Part shown: positions 40,854 to 50,578 of the stretch, piece after piece
Layout: each line of letters opens with the position of its first letter
Position numbering within the stretch: the first letter of the stretch is position 1
Source of the DNA: Paracoccaceae bacterium
GTDB lineage: Bacteria > Pseudomonadota > Alphaproteobacteria > Rhodobacterales > Rhodobacteraceae
Assembly (NCBI GenBank): GCA_014654775.1
Contig: JACVZW010000007.1
Span: 322,580-386,579 of the forward strand
Length of the DNA stretch: 64,000 bases
Direction: 5' to 3'
The notes under the pieces: generated by a model
Database searches by the model: none
What the model saw: the letters and a program-made list of their open reading frames with translations, nothing else
What the model was told of the DNA's origin: nothing
Program-made: the position numbers and the translations under genes

Positions 40854-41027
40854 CGCACGGTGAGAAGCGGTTAACCAAGCTGGCAGAAAGGGCTAGGGAC
40901 GGGCCGGCTGCATACCCTTTCTTTACCCTTCGACCCGCATTCTGACGCGAGTGTTTGGTTCAGGTCCCCCTCGTAGACGGAGGTGCTGTGGAGGTGGTGA
41001 TTGAGTATTTGGGCCAAGGTGAAGGGG

Positions 41028-42113
41028 CTATGGACCTTGCTCTTCGCCCCGCACGGCGGCCCGGCGCAGCGCGGCGAAAAGGCGGGTCTGCAGCGCATTG
41101 CCCAACAGGATCGCGGCGGAAAGGAGAAGCGTCACCATTCCCCCCACCAGCGCATAGCCGATCCCCGTGACGCGCACCGTGGCACGCAGCAGGCGGGTCT
41201 TTCCCAGCACCTCGGCCTTGGCGAGGATGCGGGGACCCAGCGCCTCGGTCGCGTTGGCCAGACGGCGCGCCTCGGCCGCGTCGTCGATCCGCGACAGAAG
41301 GTGCAGAGTAGTGGTCGTGTCGGTGGTCCTGCGGATGCGGTCCAGATCGGCAGCGATGCTGACCAGCGGCGCGAAGGCATCCGCCCGCAGCGTGAGGGCC
41401 ACATCATCGAGGCTGCGGGCGCGGCGCAGGGCGATCCAGTCCACCCCATCCGTCGCGGCGCGGGTGATGACGGCGGTGAGGCGGGGCGAGAGGCGGCCCA
41501 TGCTGCGGGCCAGCTTGATCCCCGAGGCACCGAGTTTCGCCGCCGCCGAGGTGCCGCCCGAGGCCATGATCGTGGCGGTGGCCCCCAGCCCCACGATAGA
41601 GAGGGCAATGGCGATGCGGTCCACGTCTTCGCCCGCCATATAGTCGATCCCGCCGTCGAGGATGGTGGCGAGGTCACCGATCGGGGTGAGCATGATCGGC
41701 GCCTGACACATCAGGAAGTTCGACAGGGTGCAGGCAGCCGGATCAAGCGTGCAGGCCGCGCAATTGGCGGCATTGGCCCAGAAGCCCGAATCCTCGGCCC
41801 AAGCCGCGTCATAGGCGGCCTGCAGTTCGGGAGGCAGGGGCTGGCCCAGATCGGCGGCAAGGTCGTGCAGCGCCTGCAGCACCACCCAGTCGCGGCGGGG
41901 GGCGGCGAGGTGGTCGGTGATCCGGGCGGGAAGGGTGCCGGGGGCAAGACGGGCGAGCGCGCCTTCGGTGGCGGCCGTGATCTCTGCCGCCGTGGCGTCG
42001 CGCAGGGGGGTCAGGGTCGGGTCAAGCGCGATGCGGGCGGCCGAGAGGGCGGTGAGCGCCAGCGATCCCGCCAGCGCCAGCGTCAGGGCATATCGCGTCC
42101 AGCGCCGGAACAT
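41028..42113 (-). CDS. Hypothetical membrane protein (361 aa)
   Basis: I do not recognise this family with certainty. A signal/anchor helix (YALTLALAGSLALTALS) is followed by a large alpha-helical Ala-rich domain containing a cysteine cluster (CAACTLDPAACTLSNFLMC), a hydrophobic stretch at IAIALSIVGLGATATIMASG, and a C-terminal helix (GIGYALVGGMVTLLLSAAIL). The body is probably periplasmic. It follows trpS on the same strand by 24 bases and may be cotranscribed. The cysteine spacing suggests disulfides or metal. Confidence 0.75.
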   Translation of the reverse strand: MFRRWTRYALTLALAGSLALTALSAARIALDPTLTPLRDATAAEITAATEGALARLAPGTLPARITDHLAAPRRDWVVLQALHDLAADLGQPLPPELQAAYDAAWAEDSGFWANAANCAACTLDPAACTLSNFLMCQAPIMLTPIGDLATILDGGIDYMAGEDVDRIAIALSIVGLGATATIMASGGTSAAAKLGASGIKLARSMGRLSPRLTAVITRAATDGVDWIALRRARSLDDVALTLRADAFAPLVSIAADLDRIRRTTDTTTTLHLLSRIDDAAEARRLANATEALGPRILAKAEVLGKTRLLRATVRVTGIGYALVGGMVTLLLSAAILLGNALQTRLFAALRRAAVRGEEQGP

Positions 42114-42137
42114 CCGCCCCCCATGGCTGTTTCCCCG

Positions 42138-43184
42138 TCAGTCGCGGCGCGACCGGATCATCCCGATGATATCATAGACCTGATCGACGATGGGCCGCGC
42201 AATGGCATCGGCGCGGGCCGCGCCTTGCCCAAGGATGTGGTCAATCTCGCCCGGATCCTGCATCAGGCGGTTCATCTCCAGCGTGATCGGTTCCAGCTTT
42301 GCCACGGCCAGATCCGCCAGCGCAGGCTTGAAGCTGCCGAATTGCGCCCCGGCATAGTCGCGGATCACCTGCTCGGGTGTATGGCCCGCCAGCGCCGCGT
42401 AGATGTTCACCAGATTGCGCGCCTCGGGCCGGTCCTTCAGCCCATCGAGAGTGTCGGGCAACGGTTCGGGGTCGGTCTTGGCCTTGCGGATCTTCTTTGC
42501 GATGGTGTCGGCGTCATCGGTCAAGTTGATGCGCGACTGGTCCGATGGATCGGATTTCGACATCTTCTTGGTGCCGTCGCGCAGGGACATCACGCGGGTG
42601 GCGGCCCCTTCGATCACGGGTTCCACGACCGGGAAGAAGTTCACCCCGTAGTCATTGTTGAACTTGATCGCGATGTCGCGGGTCAGTTCCAGATGCTGCT
42701 TCTGATCCTCGCCCACCGGCACATGGGTGGCCTTGTAGGCAAGGATATCGGCGGCCATCAGGGACGGATAGGCAAAAAGGCCCAGCGAGACATTCTCGCT
42801 GTTCTTCCCAGCCTTGTCCTTGAACTGGGTCATCCGGCTCATCCAGCCCATGCGGGCGATGCAGTTGAAGATCCAGCCCAGTTCGACATGGGCCGAAACC
42901 TGGCTTTGGTTGAAGAGGATCGACCGCGCCGGGTCGATCCCGGCCGCGATGAAGGCAGCAGCGCCTTCGCGGGTCTGCTGGCGCAGTTTTTCGGGGTCCT
43001 GCCAGACGGTGATCGCATGCATGTCGACCATGCAGTAAATCGTCTCGATCCCCTCGTCCTGCTTTTCGACAAAGCGCTTCAGCGCACCGAGATAGTTGCC
43101 AAGGGTAAGACCACCCGAGGGCTGTATCCCCGAGAAGATGCGGGTCGGAAAGGAAGCCTGAGGCGTTTGGACCGGCTCGGCCAT
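42138..43184 (-). CDS. trpS: Tryptophanyl-tRNA synthetase
   Basis: A 348-residue class I synthetase that charges tRNA-Trp. [19 protein letters not shown] holds the HIGH-equivalent (TLGN), and [13 protein letters not shown] holds KMSKS. Other marks are [20 protein letters not shown] and [20 protein letters not shown]. Length normal. It diverges from the rhomboid-like gene. Confidence 0.96.
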   Translation of the reverse strand: MAEPVQTPQASFPTRIFSGIQPSGGLTLGNYLGALKRFVEKQDEGIETIYCMVDMHAITVWQDPEKLRQQTREGAAAFIAAGIDPARSILFNQSQVSAHVELGWIFNCIARMGWMSRMTQFKDKAGKNSENVSLGLFAYPSLMAADILAYKATHVPVGEDQKQHLELTRDIAIKFNNDYGVNFFPVVEPVIEGAATRVMSLRDGTKKMSKSDPSDQSRINLTDDADTIAKKIRKAKTDPEPLPDTLDGLKDRPEARNLVNIYAALAGHTPEQVIRDYAGAQFGSFKPALADLAVAKLEPITLEMNRLMQDPGEIDHILGQGAARADAIARPIVDQVYDIIGMIRSRRD

Positions 43185-43281
43185 GATGTCGCTCCGTCTG
43201 GAAAAGGTCGGGATTTCCGCTTAACGATGCGGCGACGGGGCGTCAATCGACGCCCGCCCCCGATCGAAGAGTATAGGCCCG

Positions 43282-43965
43282 ATGCAGGACCGCAATGCCC
43301 CGCCACTGAACCCCCTGCCCGCGATCGTCTGGGTTCTGGCTTTGCCCATGATCGCGATGGAAGTGGTGGTGGGTCTGGGCGGTGCGGGGATCGTCGGTGG
43401 GATGGAGGGCGCGGGCTGGCGGCTGCAGGCGCTGGAGCGGTTCGTGTTCTCGCCCCCCCTGATGCAGACGATGATGGATCGGGCGGAGTATCCGCTGCTG
43501 CAGGTGATGCGGCTGGTCACCTATCCCTTCGTCCATGGCTCGACCACGCATGCGCTGTTCGTCGTGGTGATCCTCCTCGCGCTTGGCAAGATGGTGGGCG
43601 AGGTGTTCCGCTGGTGGGCGGTGCTGGTGGTGTTCTTCGGGGCGGCGATGGCAGGGGCCTTCGCCTATATGCTGGTGCCGGGGAACGAGGCGCCGCTTTT
43701 CGGGGGCTATCCTGCGACCTATGGGCTGATTGGCGGGTTCACCTTCCTGCTTTGGGTCAATCTGGCGGCAGTGGGGGCAAACAAGTACCGCGCCTTCAGC
43801 CTGATCGGGTTCCTGCTGGCGATCCAGCTTCTGTTCGGGCTGTTGTTCGGGGGGGGCTACGAATGGGTGGCGGATGTGGCGGGGTTCGCCGCCGGGTTCC
43901 TGCTGTCTTTCGTGGTCAGCCCGGGCGGATGGGGCCGCGTGCTGGACAAGATCCGTCAGCGCTGA
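43282..43965 (+). CDS. Rhomboid-family membrane protein, probably catalytically inactive
   Basis: A 227-residue six-helix protein with the rhomboid layout (VTYPFVHGSTTHALFVVVIL, AMAGAFAYMLV, YGLIGGFTFLLW, DVAGFAAGFLLSFV). The position of the catalytic serine in the GxSx-type motif reads G-G-Y-P-A-T-Y-G, i.e. Tyr replaces Ser, and the helix-6 His is also missing (WVADVAGF). It is therefore likely a pseudoprotease. Its 3' end overlaps the converging murJ by 10 bases. Confidence 0.78.
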   Translation: MQDRNAPPLNPLPAIVWVLALPMIAMEVVVGLGGAGIVGGMEGAGWRLQALERFVFSPPLMQTMMDRAEYPLLQVMRLVTYPFVHGSTTHALFVVVILLALGKMVGEVFRWWAVLVVFFGAAMAGAFAYMLVPGNEAPLFGGYPATYGLIGGFTFLLWVNLAAVGANKYRAFSLIGFLLAIQLLFGLLFGGGYEWVADVAGFAAGFLLSFVVSPGGWGRVLDKIRQR

Positions 43966-45500
43966 CGCCGCAGGGCGGATTTGATGTCAGACAGCCGCAT
44001 CGCACCAAGGGCGAGGGCGGCGAGGGCGTAGGTGGCCATGCCCAGCCCGACGAGAAGGGCAAGGGCCGCGTAGCGCCAGCCTTCGGTGCCGAGCATCGGG
44101 CCGAGGGCGACCATCCCACCCCAAAGCGCCGCGCCCATGACGGCGCAGGCGATCAGGATGCGGGGCAGACGCTGGCGGAAGCGGGCGTCGAAGCGGGCCT
44201 CGTCGCCCATCTTCCTTGTGCCGTGCCAAAGCTGCAGGACCATGATCCAGCCGGAGATGGTGGTGGCCAGCGCAGCGGCGGAAAAGCCGATGAGGGGCAG
44301 GAGGCCCACGGCGATGACGGCGTTGACGATCATCGACCAGACGGCAAAGCGGAACGGGCTGCGCGTGTCCTCGCGCGCGTAGTAGAGCGGCTGGAAGACC
44401 TTGTGCAGCACGAAGGCCGGCAGGCCCGCGCCGTAGACGGCCAGCGCGAGGGCGGTGGCCGCTGCATCGTCGGGGCCGAAGGCGCCGCGCTGGTAGAGGA
44501 CGGTGCAGAGCGGCAAAGCGATCACAACCAGAGCGACCGCGGCGGGAAGAGTGAGGAAGAGCGCAAACTCGGTGCCGCGGTTGAAAGAGGCGCGGCCTCC
44601 ATCGGCATCGCCCGCGCGCAGGCGGCGGGAGAGATCGGGCAGAAGGACGGTGCCCACGGCGATGGCGACGACTCCCAAAGGAAGTTGATAGAGACGGTCG
44701 GCATAGGAGAGCCAAGCCACCGCGCCTTCGGTGAAGGAGGCGACCTGACGGCCCACCAGCAGATTGACCTGCACCACCCCGCCCGCCAGCACGGCAGGGG
44801 CGGCGATGAGGGCGAGGCGTTTGAGGTCGGGGGTGAGTTTCGGCAGGCCGGGGGTGAAGCGGAAGCCCGCGCGGTGGGCGCTGACCCAAGTGAAGGCGAG
44901 TTGGGCGATGCCGGTCAGCGGCACAGTCCAGGCGAGCGTCAGGCCCATGTCCCAACCCGCGCGATCAGCGATCAGCATGGCGGCGATGAACATCAGGTTC
45001 ATCAGGACCGGCACGAAACTGGCTTCGGTGAAGCGTCCAAAGGCGTTCAACACGCCCGAGAGCAGCGCCACGAGCGAGATGAAGAGGATGTAGACGAAGG
45101 AGATGCGCCCGAAAAGGACGGCAAGGTCGAAGCGTTCGTCGCCCACGAAGCCCGAAGCCATCAGCCAGACCAGCCAAGGCATGGCCAGCGTGCCGATGAC
45201 GGAAAAGACGATCAGCACGGCGGCCAGCCCGTTGAAGGCATCGCGGGCGAAGCCCTGCGCATCCTCGCCGCCCTCCAGCTTTTTGGAGAACATCGGCACG
45301 AAGGCCATGTTGAAGGCCCCTTCGGCGAAGAAGCGGCGGAACATGTTGGGCAGCGAGAAGGCCACAAGGAAGGCCTCGGCAACCGGGCCCGCGCCGAGAT
45401 AGGCGGCCATCATCACGTCCCGGGCGAAACCCGCCCCGCGCGAGAGCAGGGTCCATCCGCCGACGGTGAGGATGGAGCGGATCAGGCGGATGGGCTGCAT
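43956..45500 (-). CDS. murJ: Lipid II flippase MurJ
   Basis: A 514-residue MOP-superfamily transporter that flips lipid II for peptidoglycan synthesis. About 14 helices; conserved starts GWTLLSRGAGFARDVMMAAY, FFAEGAFNMAFVPMFSK and LPLGVVAIAVGTVLLPDLSR. It starts 3 bases after the glnD stop, the glnD-murJ order being common in alphaproteobacteria. Confidence 0.95.
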   Translation of the reverse strand: MQPIRLIRSILTVGGWTLLSRGAGFARDVMMAAYLGAGPVAEAFLVAFSLPNMFRRFFAEGAFNMAFVPMFSKKLEGGEDAQGFARDAFNGLAAVLIVFSVIGTLAMPWLVWLMASGFVGDERFDLAVLFGRISFVYILFISLVALLSGVLNAFGRFTEASFVPVLMNLMFIAAMLIADRAGWDMGLTLAWTVPLTGIAQLAFTWVSAHRAGFRFTPGLPKLTPDLKRLALIAAPAVLAGGVVQVNLLVGRQVASFTEGAVAWLSYADRLYQLPLGVVAIAVGTVLLPDLSRRLRAGDADGGRASFNRGTEFALFLTLPAAVALVVIALPLCTVLYQRGAFGPDDAAATALALAVYGAGLPAFVLHKVFQPLYYAREDTRSPFRFAVWSMIVNAVIAVGLLPLIGFSAAALATTISGWIMVLQLWHGTRKMGDEARFDARFRQRLPRILIACAVMGAALWGGMVALGPMLGTEGWRYAALALLVGLGMATYALAALALGAMRLSDIKSALRRQR

Positions 45501-45503
45501 CCC

Positions 45504-48326
45504 CTACCCCTGCGCCCGTTCCGCGCCTTCGGCGATGGCCTGACGCAGTTTCTTGTCCAGCGCCTCTTGCTTGGACTTGGCGTGGAGTTTGAGGCCGAAC
45601 ATGTCCTTCACGTAGAAGCTGTCCACCACCTGCGCGCCGAAGGTCGCGATCACGGCGCTGGCGATGTAGATGTTGTTGTTGGCCAGCGTCCGGGTCAGAT
45701 CATAAAGCAGGCCGGGACGATCGCGCGTGTCCACCTCGATGATCGTGTAGATGTCGGACCCTTCGTTGTCGAAGGTGATATGGGTCGGGAAACGGAATTC
45801 GCGTTCGCGTTTCTTGACCTTGTCGCGGTCCTTCAGCGCATCCCGCGCCACCACCTCGCCGTTCAGGGTTTTGCGGATCATCTGCGACAGGCGCGGCAGA
45901 CGGGCCACTTCGTACGGCCTGCCCTCGCTGTCCTGCACCCAGAAGACGGCGGTCGCGTAGCCGTCCTTGGAGGTATAGGTGCGCGCGTCCACCACATTCG
46001 CCCCCACCAGAGCCAAGGCCCCCGCAAGGCGCGAGAAGATGCCGGGGTGATCGGCCAGCGCGAAACAGGCGCGCGTTGCATCGCGCCCATCGTCGGGGTG
46101 GAGGTCGATGCGGATCTCGCTGTCGGGCAGATCCTTCAGAAGGCGGGCGAAGACAACATGGGTATCGGTCGGCAGGCCCTGCCAATAGGGCGCATAATGG
46201 CGGGCCGTCTCGTGGCGCAGATCGGCGACCGACCAGTCGGAGAGGCGCTCGCGCAGGGCGCGCTTTGCCTCGTCCTCGCGGTTTTCGCGGTTGAGGGTTT
46301 CAAGCCCGCCTTCCAGCGCTTCGGTCGTCTGGCCGTAGAGCGAGCGCAGAAGCATGGCTTTCCAGTTGTTCCACGTCCCCGGCCCCACGCCGCGGATGTC
46401 GCAGACCGTCAGCACGGTGAGAAGGTCCAACCGCTTGCGCGTCTTCACCGCCTTGGCGAAGTCGCGCACCGTGCGTGGATCGCCCAAGTCGCGCTTTTGC
46501 GCCGTGTCGGACATCAGCAGGTGATAGCGGACCAGCCATTCCACGGTTTCGGTCTCCTCGGCCGACAGGCCAAGGCGCGGGCAGACCCGGCGGGCGATCT
46601 GGGCGCCAAGGATGGAATGGTCTTCCGGCCGACCCTTGCCGATGTCATGCAGCAGAAGGGCGACATAGAGGATCTTGCGGTTCACCCCGGCCTGCAGGAT
46701 GCCGGAGGCGACGGGAAGTTCTTCCAGCAGCTCGCGCCGTTCGATCTGGGCGAGGATCGAGATGCATTGGATGATGTGTTCGTCCACCGTGTAGTGGTGG
46801 TAGACGTTGAACTGCATCATCGCGACGATGGGTTCGAATTCGGGAATGAAGGCGGCCAGCACGCCCAATTCGTTCATCCGGCGCAGGGCGCGTTCGGGAT
46901 TGCCGTGTTTCAGCAGCAGGTCGAGGAAGATATGCACCGCCTCGGGGTCGGATTGCATGTCCTCATCGATGAGGTCGAGCCGCGCTGTCAGCTGGCGCAT
47001 CACGTTGGGGTGGAGCAGGTAGCCGGTGCGCAGCGCCTCTTCGAAGACGCGCAGGATATTGAGTTTGTCGGCAAAGAAGCGGCGCGGATCGACGAGGTCG
47101 AGCCGCCCCTGCACCAGTTTGTAGCCCGGTTTCACCCGTTTCGTGCGCTTGAAGATGCCGAAGAGGCTGGCTTCGGGCTTGGCGTGGCGGGCCTCGAGTT
47201 CCGTCAGGAAGACGCGGGTCAACTCGCCCACCCGCGTGGCGTGGCGGAAATAGTCCTGCATGAAGTGTTCGACGGCGCGACGGCCACCCTTGTCGTCATA
47301 GCCCATGCGGGCGGCCACCTCGACCTGCAGATCGAAGGTGAGCTGGTCCATCGCGCGCCCGGTGATCAGGTGCAGATGGCAGCGGACGGCCCAGAGGAAA
47401 TCCTCAGCGCGGGCGAAGATGTCGAATTCCTCGCGCGCCAGAAGCCCGGCGGCGACAAGGCCTTCGGAGGAGGAGACGCGGTTGAGGTATTTCCCGATCC
47501 AGTAAAGCGTCTGCAGATCGCGCAGGCCGCCCTTGCCTTCCTTGACATTGGGTTCAAGGACGTAGCGCTGTCCGCCCTGCCGGCGGTGGCGTTCGGCCCG
47601 TTCGGCAAGTTTCGCGTCGATGAATTCGGGGCCGGTGTTGCGGAACAACTCGCCCCAAAGCCGGTCGCCCAGATCGACGGCGAGGGGTTCGAACCCGGCG
47701 ATGAAGCGGTGTTCCAGAAGGGCGGTGCGGATGGTGATATCCTCGCGCCCCAGACGGAGGCAATCCTTCACCGTGCGCGAGGCGTGGCCGACCTTCAGCT
47801 TCAGGTCCCACAGGATGTAGAGCATCGATTCGATCACCGATTCCGCCCAGGGGGTGATCTTCCACGGAGTGAGAAAGAGAAGATCGACGTCGGAATGGGG
47901 GGCCATCTCGGCCCGGCCGAAGCCGCCCACGGCAAGAACCGCCATGCGTTCCGCCTCGGTCGGGTTGGCCAGCGGATGAAGGTGGTGGCGCGCAATGTCG
48001 AAGGCGATGGCGACGAGGATGTCGGTCAGATGGGCCTGCGCGCGGATCATGGCGCGGGCCTCATGCGGGCGGGCGGTGAAGGCTGCGGCCAGCGCGGCGT
48101 TGCCCCGCGCGCGCGCCTCGGCCAGATGGCGGACAGCGATGGCGCGGGCGGCGCGGGGATCGGCAGCGGCGGGCAGGTCGGCGCGGATGGCCGCGCGCAA
48201 GGCGGCGGCATCCACGATCTGCAGCCCCGGCAGGATCATGCCGACAGGTTCCTCCGGAAAAAACCGGTCGGTCTGACTCCGTTCGGTCTGCGTCTGGCGG
48301 GAACGGGCCGGCTGGGCCTTGGTCAT
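45504..48326 (-). CDS. glnD: [Protein-PII] uridylyltransferase/removing enzyme
   Basis: A 940-residue sensor of glutamine that uridylylates or deuridylylates PII proteins. Domains in order: nucleotidyltransferase (LAVGGFGRAEMAPHSDVDLL, about 130-150), PII-UTase helical domain, HD phosphohydrolase (LLHDIGKGRPEDHSILG), and two ACT domains (RACFALADHPGIFSRLAGAL and VDTRDRPGLLYDLTRTLANN) at the C-terminus. ATG 48326 is the likely start; the frame upstream is antisense overlap into the neighbouring gene. Confidence 0.96.
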   Translation of the reverse strand: MTKAQPARSRQTQTERSQTDRFFPEEPVGMILPGLQIVDAAALRAAIRADLPAAADPRAARAIAVRHLAEARARGNAALAAAFTARPHEARAMIRAQAHLTDILVAIAFDIARHHLHPLANPTEAERMAVLAVGGFGRAEMAPHSDVDLLFLTPWKITPWAESVIESMLYILWDLKLKVGHASRTVKDCLRLGREDITIRTALLEHRFIAGFEPLAVDLGDRLWGELFRNTGPEFIDAKLAERAERHRRQGGQRYVLEPNVKEGKGGLRDLQTLYWIGKYLNRVSSSEGLVAAGLLAREEFDIFARAEDFLWAVRCHLHLITGRAMDQLTFDLQVEVAARMGYDDKGGRRAVEHFMQDYFRHATRVGELTRVFLTELEARHAKPEASLFGIFKRTKRVKPGYKLVQGRLDLVDPRRFFADKLNILRVFEEALRTGYLLHPNVMRQLTARLDLIDEDMQSDPEAVHIFLDLLLKHGNPERALRRMNELGVLAAFIPEFEPIVAMMQFNVYHHYTVDEHIIQCISILAQIERRELLEELPVASGILQAGVNRKILYVALLLHDIGKGRPEDHSILGAQIARRVCPRLGLSAEETETVEWLVRYHLLMSDTAQKRDLGDPRTVRDFAKAVKTRKRLDLLTVLTVCDIRGVGPGTWNNWKAMLLRSLYGQTTEALEGGLETLNRENREDEAKRALRERLSDWSVADLRHETARHYAPYWQGLPTDTHVVFARLLKDLPDSEIRIDLHPDDGRDATRACFALADHPGIFSRLAGALALVGANVVDARTYTSKDGYATAVFWVQDSEGRPYEVARLPRLSQMIRKTLNGEVVARDALKDRDKVKKREREFRFPTHITFDNEGSDIYTIIEVDTRDRPGLLYDLTRTLANNNIYIASAVIATFGAQVVDSFYVKDMFGLKLHAKSKQEALDKKLRQAIAEGAERAQG

Positions 48327-48348
48327 GATCTGGGGCGCGGGGAGACGG

Positions 48349-49506
48349 TCAGAACCCGGCCCCGCCGAAGCTGCGCGGGGCGGGATCGACGACGGTGACG
48401 GTGTTGTTCTGGATGCGCGCCACGGCGAGGCCGCGTTCATTCGTGCCATTGGCCAGCAGCCGGAAGACGCCATTGACGCCCGCGAAGCCCGCGCCTTGGG
48501 TCAGCGCGGCGCGGTCCATGCTGCGGCCCTGCTTGGCCAGCGCGCCGATGGCGGCGATGCCGTCATAGGCAATGGCGGAAACCGGATGCGGCGGTTCGCC
48601 GAAGGTGGCCTGATAGCGCGCCTGATATTGCGCGAAGAGCGCGGGGTCGGGCATGGCGAAGACGCCGCCCTGCACCCCCGGCAGCGCCAGCGTGGCGGCG
48701 GGAATGTCCCAGCGGGTGAGGCCGATGTATTGCACCGTGGCGGGGTTGACGCCGTTCTCGGACAGCAGTTGCGTAACCAGCGGCAGGGCCCCGGCGGTAT
48801 CAGCCGTCAGGAAGACGGCCTGCGCGCCCGAGGATTTGGCCTGCGCCGCGAGCTGCGGGATCGCCTGCACGATGCCGTTCTGCGAGAATTCGTAGCCGCC
48901 CGTGGCGACCACGCTGCCGCCCGCAGCGGTGACGCCTGCCTGAATGGCGGCACGCCCCGCCTCGCCTTGCGCGTTGCGGTCATGGATGATCATGACCTGC
49001 GGCTTGCCCGAGCGAACGGCGTAGCCCGCCAGACGCCGCGCGGTGTTGTCGAAGGTGGGGCCGAGGACGAAGACATTCCCCCCCGCGATGGCGGGATTGT
49101 TGGAGAAGGACAGCACGTTCACCCCCGCCGCCGCGACGGCGAGTCCGGCCGCATTCGCCTCTTCAGCGAAGACAGGGCCGAGGATGACGGTCGCCCCGTC
49201 GGCGACGGCCTGCGCCGCTGCGGCCGAGGCCTGGGCGGCTTGGCCGGCTGTGGGATAGACGCGCAGGTCGATCTGCACCCCGGCAAGATCACCGATCGCC
49301 ATGCGGGCCGCGTTCTCGATCGACCGGGCGAGAAGCTGGTCGCTTGCCTGCCCCGAACCCGACGGCACCAGAAGCGCGACGGGCACCGGGCCGCCCTGCG
49401 ACACGGCGGGGCCGGAGGTGGGTTGGCAGGCGGCAAGAGCGAGGGCCGAAAGGGCCAGAACGGCCTTGCCCAGCGACTTGCGGGCGGTGCGCAAAACAGA
49501 GAACAT
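48349..49506 (-). CDS. LpoA-like penicillin-binding protein activator lipoprotein
   Basis: A 385-residue outer-envelope lipoprotein. The lipobox is LALAAC in the signal peptide (VLALSALALAACQP). The mature part is a type I periplasmic-binding-protein fold (VPVALLVPSGSGQASDQLLA, GATVILGPVFAEEANAAGLA), as in the C-terminal domain of LpoA and in the alphaproteobacterial PBP activators. It is divergent from rsmI, and this pair followed by yraN and gshB is a conserved order. Whether it activates a PBP here is inferred from family. Confidence 0.85.
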   Translation of the reverse strand: MFSVLRTARKSLGKAVLALSALALAACQPTSGPAVSQGGPVPVALLVPSGSGQASDQLLARSIENAARMAIGDLAGVQIDLRVYPTAGQAAQASAAAAQAVADGATVILGPVFAEEANAAGLAVAAAGVNVLSFSNNPAIAGGNVFVLGPTFDNTARRLAGYAVRSGKPQVMIIHDRNAQGEAGRAAIQAGVTAAGGSVVATGGYEFSQNGIVQAIPQLAAQAKSSGAQAVFLTADTAGALPLVTQLLSENGVNPATVQYIGLTRWDIPAATLALPGVQGGVFAMPDPALFAQYQARYQATFGEPPHPVSAIAYDGIAAIGALAKQGRSMDRAALTQGAGFAGVNGVFRLLANGTNERGLAVARIQNNTVTVVDPAPRSFGGAGF

Positions 49507-49645
49507 GTGGTTTCCTCACTCCCTTGGCGGCGGCGGCAGGCCGGAACGGAACACGCCGCGCAAAATCGCCCTGCAGGTTAAGGGGTTCCACTTGGGAAGT
49601 AAACTTGTCAGGGGGAAGGCAGGCAATGTCGGGAGGGCAGCGGGC

Positions 49646-50521
49646 ATGACTCCGCCGGGATCGGTCTGGGAGAAGCGGGCGCTGGCGCCCGGGCTCTATC
49701 TTGTGGCGACGCCGATCGGGGCGGCGCGCGACATCACGCTGCGCGCGCTCGACATCCTCGCTTCGGCCGAGGTGCTGGCGGCGGAAGACACGCGCACGCT
49801 CAGGCATCTGATGGAGATTCACGGCATCCCGCTGGAGGGGCGGCCCTTGGTGCCCTGCCACGACCATAATGAAGGCGCGGCGGCGACGCGGCTGGTGGCG
49901 GCGGTGGCCGAAGGGAAATCGGTCGCCTATGCGAGCGAGGCGGGCACACCGCTGGTGTCGGACCCGGGCTTTTCGCTGGCCCGCGCCATGGTGGCGGCGG
50001 GGCTGCCGGTGACGGCGGCGCCGGGGCCGTCGGCGGTGCTCTGCGCGCTGGCGGTGGCAGGGCTGCCGTCGGACCGCTTTCTCTTCGCAGGCTTTCCGCC
50101 CCCGGCACAGGCCGCGCGGCGGGCGTTTCTGGACGGGCTGAAGGGCGTGCAGGCGACGCTGGTCTTCTACGAATCCCCCCGCCGCCTGCCCGCGCTGCTG
50201 GCCGATCTGGCCGACAGGTTGGGCGGCGGGCGGGAGGCGGCCATCTGCCGGGAACTGACCAAGCGGTTCGAAGAAGTTCGGCGAGGGCCGCTGGAGCGGC
50301 TTGCCACCGATCTGGCCGAAGAAGAGGTGAAGGGCGAGGTGGTCGTTCTGGTCGACCGCGCCGCGCCCGAAATAGCCGAAACCGCGACATGGGAGGCGGC
50401 TCTGGACGAGGCGATGGGGCGGATGAGCGTGAAAGATGCCGCCGCGATGGTGGCGGAAGCCTTCGATCTGCCCCGGCGCGACGTGTATCAAGCCGCGCTG
50501 CGAAAGGGGAAAGGGGATTAG
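49646..50521 (+). CDS. rsmI: 16S rRNA (cytidine(1402)-2'-O)-methyltransferase
   Basis: A 291-residue SAM-dependent methyltransferase that modifies C1402 of 16S rRNA. Tetrapyrrole-methylase fold marks: GLYLVATPIGAARDITLRAL, AEDTRTLRHLM, YASEAGTPLVSDPGF and APGPSAVLCALAVAGLPSDR. GGGAGG precedes ATG 49646. Divergent from the LpoA-like gene. Confidence 0.95.
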   Translation: MTPPGSVWEKRALAPGLYLVATPIGAARDITLRALDILASAEVLAAEDTRTLRHLMEIHGIPLEGRPLVPCHDHNEGAAATRLVAAVAEGKSVAYASEAGTPLVSDPGFSLARAMVAAGLPVTAAPGPSAVLCALAVAGLPSDRFLFAGFPPPAQAARRAFLDGLKGVQATLVFYESPRRLPALLADLADRLGGGREAAICRELTKRFEEVRRGPLERLATDLAEEEVKGEVVVLVDRAAPEIAETATWEAALDEAMGRMSVKDAAAMVAEAFDLPRRDVYQAALRKGKGD

Positions 50522-50578
50522 GGGAAAATTCGCTTTTCTGGTTCAAGGTGAGTCGGAGGGAAGTAAGGGAGAGCGAGG

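Noticed and set aside
41001-48398. Uninterrupted 2465-codon plus-strand frame
   Set aside because: It is antisense to trpS, murJ and glnD, whose motifs are unmistakable, and its translation is low-complexity Arg/Gly/Asp/His. Stop codons are rare in antisense frames of such GC-rich genes.
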